64,000 nucleotides of DNA from Fennellomyces sp. T-0311 (taxonomy: Eukaryota; Mucoromycota; Mucoromycetes; Mucorales; Lichtheimiaceae), in NCBI GenBank assembly GCA_025266875.1, contig JALLLT010000003.1:620001-684000 (forward strand), given 5' to 3'. The notes below the pieces were generated by a model, which was given only the letters and a program-made list of their open reading frames with translations, was not told the origin of the DNA and ran no database searches. Positions 11,433 through 24,096 of this stretch are shown in pieces (position 1 is the first letter of the stretch; the number at the start of each line of letters is the position of its first letter). The translations under genes were made by a program, and so were the position numbers.

Positions 11433-11767
11433 TGTCTATAAGCGTATACAAGCTACTGCTAATCTTTATGATGACTTCATTCCGTTCAACCACTGCAATT
11501 ATATCTACAATTGCACTAAATGCTCATAGGTGCAGCCTTGATCAGGCTTTACCGATCAAGTAAGGCAACATCTTCGGTTTCTTCGATAATTCGGCAAGAT
11601 CATATAATACTCGGTGATAACGTCGATCTCAGGGCTATTACACAAAGTATTCGTCTTCTCAGTCCCAACTTATTAGCAGTATAAATAAAGTATGGTTTTT
11701 ACAGTAAAACAATATGCATATTTTGATCTCGTCATTCGAAAGCCTTTTCTCGTTAGGCGGTACCACA
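11433..11767 (+). repeat. Solo-LTR-like repeat, copy R2
   Basis: Shares with R1, in the same order, the block GGCTTTACCGATCA, the TATAAATAA box, AAAACAATATG and GTCATTCGAAAGCCTTTTCTCGTTAGGCGGTACCACA. The left third is more diverged, so the left boundary (TGTCTATA) is approximate. No clear target duplication remains. Confidence 0.5.
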
Positions 11768-13547
11768 CATTTGTATAAAATTATATCCTTAAACAAGAGT
11801 ATCATCGGTATAATTTTTGGGACTATAACAGAGAATTTAAAGCAGCATATTCCTTTACAATGGAGGGCTCCACTGCTATATATCAATTTGGTGGATAGTA
11901 CGTATGTATTTATTGATACTGCGGCTTCCTTTCAGGTAAGGCATATGTGTACTGAGAGCTGAAAATCCTTACATATGACTGAAATGGCCATTGGAAAATG
12001 TAAATGTACGTAGACATAAACAGTTTCTTTTACGAAGTAGTACACGTGATGATGTGAAAGTTCCCAATGGCAACCTTGAGCACTGCTTGTTACACCAACA
12101 GCCAATTCCAAACAAGATGTATGACAACAGTATCCATTCTCTAATATGTACCAAAAGTTTAGGAGGCTCCAGTTATCAGCTATTTGCAGAGAGGTGGTCT
12201 TTAACATATGTGAGTGTGTGATTAACTACAAAAATAAAAACTAGTACCTTTTGATCTGATAAACACTTTCGTATGGATAACGCCCTTTATACTTCGTATA
12301 GAAAACGATTCTTTTATCGTGGTATGTTTCATTCCACGCAGTAGGGAACAACCACGCTATGTATCTTATAGCAAGGCATTCAAAAATATGCATGTTGTGA
12401 ACTTGCGTAAAATGGAAGAAAAAGAGGACCGGAATGGTACATACGGAGTAATGCGTCCGCTGATTGCGTTTCAATGCCCGTCCACTTAAGGTTGGCAGTG
12501 ATTTAGAAATAGCTGCTTCTATGAACATAATGAGCAAATAACAGGAAGTTATACTTTTATGCAGTATGATGCGTAAATAACTACGAATACTGACTCTTGA
12601 ATATACACTAGCAGTAACAAATGAGCTTCCACTATGCACTTTGGCCTACTTACAGTTCCCTATCTCCGATTCTGTTGTAACGCGAGGTGAAGTGTGCCAC
12701 AAAGCCGCACTACCGGCATCTAAACCATGTTCCGTAGCACAAAGATACTCAAAAAGAATTGAACGTCTTACCACCCAGGAACGAATCCAATAAAAAAGCA
12801 TAAAAACAAGTGTTCAAGCACATTTATATCAGCAATAATATTGGTAAGTGGCGATAATATGCAAACGTAAGTCTCGCAATTGGATAGGGCTACCAGTTAA
12901 CATTTGCTACGATCTGGTCGGCTATATATATTTCCCTTGAAAATTTTTTATAAGGGTTGTTGTTCGGAAAGTATGCAGGCGATGATGGCGATATTCTCCT
13001 GATGACAAAGCTCTATTTTAACAGAAAATGAATTGATCATCTGACAGCTTGTTTGATTGCTCAAAGTAAATATATATGATAAGGCCGAGGCAATGGTAGA
13101 TCTGACAAAAGCAGCTATTTGACTCATGGGCACAGTCTCTCATTTTATTGCAGTACCAAATCAATCTCTTGCACCGGTCATTGCTAAGCCCAATTCATTT
13201 ATGTGTAGCACTCTCTACGCAGCGGCACCGAGTGGTTATTTCCCATTCTCCAAGGCAATACATCTGTGAGCTACATTCACTTGGGATTACATTACCTGGA
13301 GTATATAAATAAACAATCACGTAAAAAGCAATGTTTACGTATGGAATGTTCAAGAATTGGATAGCGAATGCGCTATACTCGTGGAATACGATTTACCCAA
13401 AATAGATGTGTATCCCAGGTCTGGCCTTTCTGGGCTTGGCTTACTCGGCAGCCAAAGGTTACGCTTGTACTGCGTTACTTCAGACAAATACTGGGCGCAG
13501 AATACACCGCGGTTGCTTGTTCTTCTGATTTTCTTTTCCCCACCTTC
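11768..13547. other. Intergenic, upstream of kelch array
   Basis: About 1.8 kb without a supportable gene. Open frames (up to about 130 codons) are AT-rich, motif-free and lack splice partners. The last 40 bp before the kelch A start are CT-rich, like the leaders of the other four copies. Confidence 0.5.
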
Positions 13548-15717
13548 ATGGTCTCCTGGATTACTACCTTACTATTTATCGCGAATATCATCTACGTGGT
13601 TGCAGTTGTACCATCGGGCCGCGCTAATCACGGTTTGTAGTAGTTGTATAACAACTGCCCTTCAAGTGGTGTTACCTGTTCGACTGATGAAAAGCATATT
13701 CAAATACAACCTCAGGCTGTGTGCTTTTACGAGCGAAAATATACTGTTATGGTGGCCAAGCAATTACGAATGGAACAGAGGCCGTATTGAACACTGATCT
13801 ATTTTATACACTTGACCTATCTCAAACAAAAAGTGTCGGCGACCTTCAACAATCATGGGTTAAATACCCTGGCTCAGATGTTGGAGCAAATCATTACTTT
13901 GCAATGGCTGCATTACCTGAACTTAATCGCTTCGTGATCGATGGAGGTCGCGGAGGCGGTCGCAATGGACTTACTGTGCAAGTAATCACCGCTGTGTTTA
14001 ACGCAAATGGTGACGGATCATGGAATACAAGTCTTCCAGCTGGTGGTCGCTCTATTGTGTGAGTTTCTTAATTCTTTTTGTTTGAAAATTTTTCACTGAT
14101 TATCAGCTTTCTCTTTCGCATAGGGAATCGCATTCAGCAGTGGCTGAAAATAACACAGTTTATATTGCCGGCGGCAGAATGTAAATATCTTAAGCCAAGG
14201 AGCATAAAAAAGATAATTTAAGTTATTTATTCTGACATCAATTGCTTTACTTTTGTAGTAGCCAACTGTTTAGCGGAACGACGGGGCCTATGCAATTTCC
14301 ACAGCAAATGACTATTCTTGATGTTTCGGTAAGAGTGCAAAGTCATTCGATTTGTTTCTAGTGCTTAGAAAATTGAAAATAGGCAGGATTGTGGAGCGCA
14401 TCACCAGCATCATTACCTTCAACCTCTTCACAAACTCGATTGCATAACAGGGGTGCCTTTGGCAACGATGGTCAAACTATATTTTATGTCGGCGGCATTT
14501 ATCCTGGCACACCTATGGATGAAACTGCGGCTATGTACTACTATAGTGCTGTGCCTATGGATAATATTCTAACCTATAACACAAACACTGGGCTGTGGGG
14601 AACAAGAACCACGACTGGGTTACTCCCGTCGACGCGGATGGACCATACCTTGACATTAAGTACATATATTATCTGACAATTGGACCCTGTTGTAATATGA
14701 ATAACGTACTAACAATTAACTGTAGAGCCTAGTACTGGAGAGCTTATCATGTACGGTGGAAAGCAGCTAGGTAATATAATGAAGTCAGTTATGAGAAAGT
14801 ATACGTAATGTCTTAATAACACAGTTATATATCATAATTAGACACCTCATTGCCGATTGATGACTACTTTTATATATTAAATACTGGGACAATGGTCTGG
14901 AGCAATCGAAGCCTCAGTACTTCCGAAGGCGCCTCGTCTGCCGGTGCAAGGCATGGTCATTCCGGTATAAATTCCTATTTTAAAGACTTTATCTATCTTT
15001 AAAAACTAATTGGTAGTGTTAATGTTGTTCATAGCTGTTCTCGTAGGGAATAGCAACCTTTTCATTATTTTTGGTTCTACTGGTGACTCTGACGCTGATC
15101 TTTTTGTACTCGACATCGATTCCTGGTCCTGGATTAATTCCGTTAATGCTGTCGTTGTTACTACGCCGGAACCTGTAGACGGAAATAATAGCACTGATTC
15201 GAACGGTGGAGGTGATGGAAACAATCAGGGCGGTAATAAAGATGGTGGCAACGACGATACTGGCGGAGGTTCTTCCAACGCCGGAACAATTGCTGGTGCA
15301 GTTGTTGGAGCTGTAGCTGGAGTAAGCACCCTAGTGTCATTTTTTTTATTGATGCTAACTATGGCAATACACAAAGGTTGCCATCATTGCCGGTGTTTTG
15401 TTCTTCTTCCTCCGAAGACGACGAACAACAAAACAGCAAGATATCCGCCTCGATGATGACGTTCCTAACGGAGATCAGCTAAAGGTTCAGAAAATTAGAG
15501 GTAAGTTTCTGTAAATTATAATTTTATTCTAAGGCATCATTCAAATGAGCATTGATTTTTACCTTTTGATAAAAAAGATGCTGAACATGTCGGGCAGCTG
15601 GATTCTCCATCGAATCAATTCTTACCTCCATATGAAACTCAAAAGCCTGATATGAGCAACGGTGAAAATGTTCAGCGTATTGTAATGACAGCAGTGAAAC
15701 CAGATGGAGGTCCATAG
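13548..15717 (+). CDS. Membrane kelch protein, copy A
   Basis: Ten exons: 13548..13632, 13716..14058, 14124..14180, 14259..14328, 14383..14659, 14726..14770, 14842..14964, 15035..15321, 15377..15500 and 15578..15717; 516 residues. A signal peptide (about 1-20) is followed by the family motif SGRANHGGCVLL. Six blade ends are visible: IYCYGG, FVIDGG, YIAGGRM, IFYVGGIYP, LIMYGGKQ and LFIIFGSTG, which fits a six-bladed kelch propeller. An Asn/Gly/Asp-rich stalk (about 385-412) leads to one membrane helix (about 415-440, split by an intron) and the stop-transfer FLRRRR. The cytoplasmic tail is about 75 residues and ends QRIVMTAVKPDGGP. The predicted topology is type I, with the propeller outside the cell. 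Kelch propellers bind proteins or glycans; the galactose-oxidase copper ligands are not evident. It is the first of five tandem paralogues. Confidence 0.88.
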
Positions 15718-18700
15718 TTACCATTTAAAATGTAATGATTTTGACATTGTAACTCACTAATATATCAGTGCTTTACTACATAATACTACTACCTACTTTA
15801 ATATTCGAATCTTAATACATTACCATTAGCTTTTAAAAGAGTTCAACTGTACTTACGCACCATCGGATATATACGATGCCCGTCATCTAGACTCGACAAT
15901 TTTAGGACTAGACAAAATTCAATATTCCTACTTTTTAACGTCTAAAGCTAATTTTATCGTTTCATATAATGACAAAAAGGGTGCTAAAAAGCGATTTTAT
16001 AAAGCGCGTTTACTTACTATTAAGCAAAAAAAAAAATAGAGTTTAAAGCTTAACCAATTTCTCCGATATAGTGGAAAAGGTCATACTTGGTTTCTTAAGT
16101 GAATAAGTTTTGAAGGAAGCTGAAGGCAAGTGACCACAAAACCACAAAGCAGGATATTGATGCGCCTGACCGTTGCAGCTGAGGTGTCGGCTGAGAGAAA
16201 AAAATAAACTCTGTATCTTGCTGAGGATTTTAAGCATGAAGATATTGGGAAAGCACTGGCAACCACCAGATATAAAAAGCTTACTAAGATCGTAATCCCA
16301 AAGTGCAGCATCCCAGAAAATGCATCACGTCCTGTTGTTACTGCTTCACCGATCGTCCATCGCAGCCCCTAATGTTGCAGGAGGAACAGCTATTGCGTGG
16401 CTCCACTGCATCTCTCCTCTGAAAGCGAAGGAGAATAAACGCGTTACTCTAGGTAAAAACTGGACTGATATCCTGCTTGATCTGCTCCACACATATTTGA
16501 AAAGGACGCGCTCTAGCCTATTTCTGATGTGGTCGTTTTCTCGTGCAAAGGTCATAGTTCTAAATTGGTAACCTGCTTACTTAAGTATAGTAGACATAGG
16601 TATTCAGTGGCTCTGTAAAGGAAGTAATTTTTGATCTACATTATTAGGGATAGACAAAGAGACCATGATATCATACTGCAAAAGAAGGCCTGACCACATC
16701 TTACCATTGGCCTTGATGCGTCGTCATTTCTTTCCCTTGACATCGGATAGATCTGGCACCACCATTTACGTGAATAAATGCGTAGCTTGCAAAGCTTGCA
16801 ATATACCCTTCACAGCTCGGTCCACGACATAGTAGGTTGGCTTACGAGAAAATACAACCTGAAGGTCCACTTTGGATACTATACTTGAGTTACCAACGGA
16901 TATTTATATTACGTTAGGTTTGTATTCCTGCTGAATCAAGCAATGTCTTTCGGGGACGAAGCTTGTAAATATGTGGTAATTCAGTTTATTGCATGGTGCC
17001 TTATTGTTGTGAGCTTGATTAACGCATCTGATCGACGGGTACGAAGACAGTTACAGAGGACGACAATATACAGCTACGTCGCTTTGCACGCGTCAAGGAT
17101 CAAGTAATTACATATCCTGGACAAGAGGAAGTTAATTCTTACTTGATGAAGGACAATCAACCAGTGACAAAAGCATGTGGAAACGTCTAAATTCTGCCAA
17201 TTCAGCTTTCTGCACTTTATACATTTGAAACAAACGCGCAAGTAAAACTTATATAACCAAGTACGTAGATTTACTATTTACGACAAACGTTGTAAGTTAA
17301 TCAGAGGTACTTATATATACTCATATTGTTACGGCGCTTTTGGTTCTTAAGGAGAGCTGATAGTAGTTGTGACACTAACTTCCTAATTAAGTTCAGAATA
17401 TGCCAAACTCCAGATATGCGTCAAATCCAAACACTTGCCAAGTTCCAGGTTCAGTCCACTATCCAGACTTGATCCGAAACCTAGATTTTTTATAAAGTCC
17501 AGATATAAGAAATGTATAAATTGGATATGTGTCTAATGAAAGGTATAAATAATACGTGTCAATTATCTGTTAAGCTTAGTTCTTCCCGATATCAAGTTTT
17601 TCGGATATTAAAATTCCTTTTATCTTAAAAATCTTTCTGTCCTATCTCATTGAGAATCGACAATTAGATAACTTCTTTATAGATTATTATCGCAGTTTGG
17701 CATCGAATATAAGACCAATTCTTGAAGAACTCCTGCATCCACTAACACTAACTTTTGTAGACTACTAGCTTTTGTATAGAATCTTGAGAAAAATACCTTA
17801 AGGCAACTCATTATTGTCTGTTTTTAGTAGTGTCTAAACCGTACAAAAACCGATACGACAATATATACATAAATTTTACTAATTGTATTTGAGATGTGAG
17901 TGGTGCGTCAACTTCACAGAATTATCAGAAAGAATATAAAAGCCTAAAATAATATTCTCATTTACGTAACACTATAAAGCAACTCATTAGCTGATATAGA
18001 TTTCCTTTTGTACAGGTCGATAATGCTGATTACTGAGAAAATATATGAACTAATCAGTCTCCTTTCGTTAATATAGATTCTGTCAAGAGAGAACTAGAAC
18101 CTACTATTGATGCGGACAAAAGCAACTATTCGACATTATCGACACGATTTCAATACTTTTTAAGAAAGGCTAAACTCGGTGGCGCTAGTTGGTACTAAGC
18201 CCACCGACTTATTTATGTATACGTTGTTGTGAAAGGAAATTGTTTGTATAAAAAAGGTTTTGTGTGAAACAGGGTCCATAAATAGGTTGAAATAAGAGAA
18301 ATAGAAAGGGTGAGTTAACCAAATACAGATGTAAGCTCCTGTCTTGGGATTCTGAAAGGTATGATCAAGATAATTGAGGTCAAGTTAACTGGTTTATTTC
18401 ATTTGATAATTCGGGGGTATTTATAGGCTTCTTTTCTCTGGGTTCTGAATATACGACTGTGATAATAACTAGTTGTGCCGGAGGCACGTTGTTGATGTGA
18501 AAGGGTTTCTCGAAATGATCCGAGTGTGAGATGAAGATGTGCAAAATGCACCAAACAATAGAGTAGGCAGCAGACACAATGGGCACATGCTTGCTGTATA
18601 TGGAATATGGTGATACCAAAAGAGAAACCGAACGGCAAAGGAATTTTGTCATAACGTAGTACTACTTGCGTTGCGCAACCTACTATCCATAGCCGCGTTT

Positions 18701-18960
18701 TACGTATATTACTATACGACCACGGTATAAACCAGTTATTTATGAGCTTATAAAACTCAAAGTTCTCTGATGTATCTAGAAACGAAACAGGTATGTATAT
18801 TCTTATTTTCCGGACTAACTTAAAAATTTTGCAGCAAATCCTTCGCCAGATATAGGCTTGGCTTGGTTTGGCGCAGTAGCTAAGGTTCGCCTCTGTGCAA
18901 CGCGATTGCAAACAAATACTTGAACTGTGGCGTCTTCTGCTCTTTAGTTTTCTCTTTTCT
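15718..18960. other. Intergenic between kelch A and B
   Basis: About 3.2 kb of AT-rich sequence. One minus-strand frame (16081..16311) begins with a plausible signal peptide (ITILVSFLYLVVASA) but has no further support. Nothing else coding is seen. Confidence 0.5.
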
Positions 18961-21158
18961 ATGGTCCCATTTCTTATCCTCTTCTTACTTATAACAAATA
19001 TCATTAATATAGACGCAGTTGTCCCGCGCGGTCGTGCTCATCATGGTATGTAGCGATTTCCTGTTTAGCCATTCTTTCCTGATAATGCATCTTTATGCGA
19101 AGCTACTGTCAGTACTAAAAATTGAATTCAGGGTGTGTGCTTGTGAGAACCAGAATTTATTGTTATGGAGGGGAGGAAAGTCAGTCAAACGGCGCCCCGA
19201 TAACGCCGTTGAGCACAGAGCTGTTTTATTCACTCGATTTATCGGAGACAAAGAGCGTCAGAGACCTTCAACAATCATGGGTTGAATACGATGGATTCGA
19301 CGTTGGAGCTAATACCTACTTTGCGATGGCTGCATTACCTGAGCTTAATAGCTTCGTAATTAATGGAGGTCGTGGCGGCGGCGAAGGATTTCCTGTCGAG
19401 AGAAGAAACGTTCTATTTAATGCAAGTGGTGACGGCTCGTGGGATACAAACATTCCAGACGGTGGAAATTATATTGTGTAAGTTACGACATGAGCTTTCT
19501 GAAAGCTACGTATTACTCATTATGTTACCTTCTCCTTCCATATTTAGGGAGGCCCACTCGGCAGTTGCAGTGAATGATATAATTTATTTTGGAGGTGGAA
19601 GAATGTAATTATTATAGCTGTACCAGACAGTAACTTTTCGTTGGCAATATCGTCTAATTTGCATTTCGTTTGCGTTATTATAGTAGTCAGATGTATAGCA
19701 ATGTAACAGGGCCGATGCGATTTCCGGGAAAAATGAATATCCTTAATATTCTTGTAAGAAAAGCCCTATATCTGTTGGCTCTTAAACAAAAATGTATCGT
19801 AGGCAAGGTCATGGAGTACATCAGAAGGGTCCTTACAAACGCCTTCTACACAAACTCGGCTTCATAATAACGGTGTGCTAGGAAAGGATGGTCAAACGAT
19901 ATTTTACATCGGTGGCATATACCCGGCTCAGCCTTCGGATGAAATGCGAATCCGATATAGATACGGTTATGCCGAATTAAGTACTGTTCAGACTTACCAT
20001 ACAAGTACCGGTCTATGGAATACACGAACTACAACTGGGAAAACACCATCAAATCGAATGGACCATACCTTAACCTTAAGTACGTTTACTGTTCTCGTAA
20101 ATATGCGATTGTAATAAGTTGACTGGTATGATTAATTGTATTAGAGCCTAGCACAGGCGAGCTTATTTTATATGGTGGCACGAGAATGAGTAATGTTATT
20201 TAAATAATTACTCTCGCTAAACTACTACTATATAATATTGTTTATATTAACAGATATTGTAGATACCCAAATTCCTGTAAACGATTACTTTTATACATTG
20301 GATACAGAAACTATGAATTGGAGCACCCGAGATCTTGATGTCTCTGATGGTGGCATGTCTGCTGGACCACGACAAGGTCATTCGGGTAAGTGTAGCCGGA
20401 ATACTTAATACCTAGATTCTTTTCATGTTTGAAATGGAGCTTACAATATTGATCCCATTTATACTAGCTGTTCTTGTAGGAACCAATCTATTCATTATTT
20501 TTGGATCCACTGGTAGCACAGATGCTGGCCTTTTCGTACTTGATATCGAATGTTGGTCCTGGATTGGGTCGGTTAACGCTGTTACATATCCGCCACAAGA
20601 GCTAGGAGAGGGTAATAACAGTGTCCGATGTAATGGTGGAGTTACCGGTGGTGATGGTGGAGCTACCGGTAGTGACGTTGGATATAACGCGGGGACCATC
20701 GCTGGTATAGTCATAGGATCTGTTACGGTGGTATTATATTTTGTTGTCGGCTTTATTAGAGAGTACTTATTAATGGAGTACTTACAGCTTGCCATCATTG
20801 CCGCTGTTTTAGTCTTTTATTATATGCGGAAGCGGCGCTCATCAATACAGCAAGATATCAGCTCGGACCGCCATATTCCGAACGAAGAGCTACAGGAAAT
20901 TACCGGTAAGTTATCTACGTATCTAGTTTACGGTGTTCTCTGATATGAATTATTTTTTTCCAAGAATCAAAACTTACAATGGATGCTTCTTCACATCTTC
21001 TGGGAAAAATAGTGACTCCACATATCGATGCCGACCAATCAAACTATCGATCTAATCAACTCTTACCAGTATATCCAGCCGAAAAGCCAGATATGAAAAG
21101 CGAAGACGTCCATCATCGCATAGTATTATCCGCCATAAAACCCGATAGCGGCGCGTAA
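18961..21158 (+). CDS. Membrane kelch protein, copy B
   Basis: Ten exons: 18961..19045, 19132..19477, 19548..19604, 19684..19753, 19803..20079, 20145..20189, 20263..20385, 20468..20730, 20788..20905 and 20965..21158; 525 residues, every phase as in copy A. After the signal peptide comes GRAHHGGCVLV, then kelch blade ends IYCYGG, FVINGG, YFGGGRM, IFYIGGIYP, LILYGGTR and LFIIFGSTG. The Gly/Thr-rich stalk contains two near-identical GG(V/A)TG steps. The membrane helix spans the exon 8-9 junction and is followed by MRKRRSS. The tail is the second longest of the set (about 100 residues) and still ends with RIVLSAIKPDSG. Copy B is closest to copy A in exon 2 (KSVxDLQQSWVxY, AALPELN). For exon 7 two acceptors are possible (20253 or 20262); the second gives the exact family length of 123 nt. 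Confidence 0.86.
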
Positions 21159-21281
21159 TCACCACTGAGCGAACAAGTGCCAACAATATTCATCTATATT
21201 ACCTTTTCATAAACTCTACTACAGTTAAATGTACAGTACTAATACAATAGTAACATTTTTATTATTACATGCATTACCCTA
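21159..21281. other. 3' flank of kelch B
   Basis: Short AT-rich spacer between the kelch B stop and the TIR element; nothing else seen. Confidence 0.4.
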
Positions 21282-21587
21282 CACTCCGGAAAAATTCATC
21301 CTTTGAAATACCGTGGGGGAGGATTAAAAACTGAATACAACATGTTCTATTGGATTAACAAAGAATGATCATTTAAACAAAGAATAAGTCGGAATAATAA
21401 TAAAGAATAGCAAAGGATCTGATCCTGTATATTAAAATACAAGGGCGCCTTTCGAAATGTATACAAATTTGTATTTTAATCCTGCGTTAATTCTTTGAAT
21501 TGAAGTGGGGCAGGGTTAATAACTGTATTAGACCAAAGGATTACATTATATAGGTCCTTTATTTACAGGATCAATTTTTCCGGAGTG
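21282..21587. mobile_element. Non-autonomous TIR element (about 306 bp)
   Basis: Inverted ends match at 20 of 21 positions: CACTCCGGAAAAATTCATCCT at the left (21282..21302), and its complement with one change at the right (21567..21587). Inside, a second pair of direct blocks reads GTGGGG-AGG-TTAA-AACTG-AT (about 21312 and 21506), and a palindrome AAATACAAATTTGTATTTTAA is present. There is no coding capacity. The flanking triplets are CTA and CGA, so any 3-bp target duplication is imperfect. CACT ends hint at the same superfamily as the CACTG elements, but that is not certain. Confidence 0.65.
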
Positions 21588-24096
21588 CGATCACAAGAAT
21601 AAAGGCATACTATCGTTGGTAGTAACTAGCATCACCAGAGCGCATAATTCATGTTGGCGTTCCCAATATTAAGTGTGGGACGTAATCGTGGTGAAGAATA
21701 AGCTGTGCTTAAGCTGCTGTATACAAGACATATATCTCTTCGAAATCACTATGGATAGTATGCTCCATATTAAAAATTAAGGCTCTAATAACCCGCAGGA
21801 TGATACCAGACTCGATACTATATTGATCTACCACAGCAATAGGGCGTGGGCGCCTATCTTTTTTATCTTTTCGCTCGCTACTCTAAAGTATTATAAATAT
21901 TCAATTTATCCAATTAATGACTCAGCTATATCGCTGCATAATAACATCTTCTATATGCGTAACATCCAAATTTTTTTCCAGAAGCACCGACATTCTAATC
22001 ATACATAGACCACGACTGATCAAGAGATTAGCTACCTTAATCAATCGTGGACTAATATGCTTGTACGTATATATACCTTTCTCCAAATATTTCTGAAATA
22101 TACTCGTCCCTATTATAACTTTGTTAAGTACTATCAAGAGCTTAATTGCCCTTGATAAGTTGTGGTCCAATGTACGTACGTATACGTAGATAATTTCCTT
22201 TCAATGCTCTTACGGTACTAATATTTACTGCCATGACCGCAAGTACTCAAACATGCATTATCAATAGAAGCCATAAAATCAGCTTTACTAAAATACCATA
22301 GGAAGTACAGTCACTCTAACATGTCTAATAATAACTCATCGTCATCGCTGGCTACGACGCACGTATGTATGCGCATTTCGCAAGTGTTGTTTCTGTAATC
22401 CATGTAATTTATTTTGGAAGGTGGCAAATATCCTAATAGTCCTCCCAATCTTTTACTTGCAATGTCTTTAGTAGCTTTTTTACATTACCCTACATATGAA
22501 GAAATACGCTTGTGATTTACGATATAATACGTTAATCCTAATACGTTGCATGTGACCAGTGTGAGAGTGCAAGATTTCCTTGTATAGCTGAAAACCAAAA
22601 GCAGAGCAAAACAAAGAATTGCAGTAATAGCGAAGCAGGAAAGTTCCTTTTCCCGCTCAAGAAATTTCTGACCGAGCTTCTGTCCTGCTCGGGATCATCG
22701 ACGCATTGCCCTTTATATTCTTAATTTCTGCAAAAAAGCAAGTTTGCGACATAAAGACGCAAAAATAGAGAACTCACACAGCACCAAGTTCACATGCATA
22801 GGTAAAACTGCTACTTGTGTAAGCTACAATAGTATTTATCTACTTCAAACGCCAGGCTTAAATATACGGTAATGTCACTGGTAACCATAGTAAAGGCTCA
22901 TAGACGATTATATAGTAATTATCCTCAGCATTATGAATGAATTGGATGTCCCAGCCTTTGCAAAATCTCACTTTTCGGAAAGAATTTTTGTGATCTGAAA
23001 GTTTGTGGGAAGCGAGCATTGGCTGTATTATCCCTGTAGATAAAGCACGTACAATAAATATATTCTTCAGACAGTGCTATAGGAAAAATAGGTAGAAGAC
23101 ACTTATTTAAGAAGTTAGCGAAAATATCAACAGTAGCTGAAAGAAGAAACACGGCCAATGACAATGTTTCCATAGATTTATTCAAAGGTTCAGCTTTCAG
23201 GAGAACTCATAAAGATTTTTTTCCAACCTCGTTGCCATCTTCCTTTGTAAGAGGTATGGTGCATAACCCGGCATAACTCCATACGTTTTTACACACAGAT
23301 AATGTTGCCATTATATCTAACCTTAACTGCTACATAAGACACTAACTGTTTGAAACCTTGTCATATTCTGTGTACATAACAAAAGGAAAAACATACAGTG
23401 TACAGCATATATAGCGCCGGTAGACTATAGTCCACTGCAAATTAGTTGTCGATCCATACTACTGGGACATTTCGTGACACGCGAAAGCTGTACCGAGTTA
23501 CCTGCTTCGAAAATCCTCCTTTTCCGGACGTGTGACCTAATCATTTTTGCTTAGGGATTACGTTTGGTGCCATATACAACACGCTGCATTCCTTATAGAG
23601 ATTTGCATTTAATAGTAGCACGACAGTTGACATTACATACGAGCGAGATAAAAAAAATATCAATATTGGACATATCGTTATCAGTACTATTTTACAATTA
23701 TGCTTAAAACTGTAAGATGAAACTTACATTGGTGGTGAAAGTCTTCTCAAATGCTAAGCCCCAATTACCATCAACTCTCTGAGTTCCTTTAGAGGATCCT
23801 TGTCCTATGTTTCACAGTCAAGTTTTTTAAGACACCGTTTATGCACTATAGCAGGTAAGGAAGCAGTCTTAAAGTATGTGCCAACTAAACCGTAAGAAAT
23901 ACATAGCAATGGGTATGTTTAGGGTTGAGCCATAATAATTAAAAACGTTCAAGAAAGGATGTGGCGTTTCTGCAATAAAGCGAGCCTCCTGGTTGGTAGT
24001 ACAAGCTCCATAGCCCAAACCATCAAACACCGGACTGATGATCTTGAAAATCCACTTCTCTTCTACCTCCTTTTCTTTTTGATACAAAAATATTAT
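21588..24096. other. Intergenic between TIR element and kelch C
   Basis: About 2.5 kb with no supportable gene; only short AT-rich frames without motifs. Confidence 0.5.

Noticed and set aside
13548..15717. Kelch A as a galactose oxidase
   Set aside because: Kelch blades are present, but the copper-ligand and Tyr-Cys signature of galactose oxidase is not seen, and the protein has a TM helix and cytoplasmic tail.
16081..16311. Minus-strand frame with a signal-peptide-like start
   Set aside because: After the hydrophobic leader the sequence has no conserved pattern or splice-joined exon; not enough for a gene call.
18399..19004. 201-codon minus-strand frame upstream of kelch B
   Set aside because: No motif, AT-rich, overlaps the kelch B promoter and first exon; no splice partners or paralogue.
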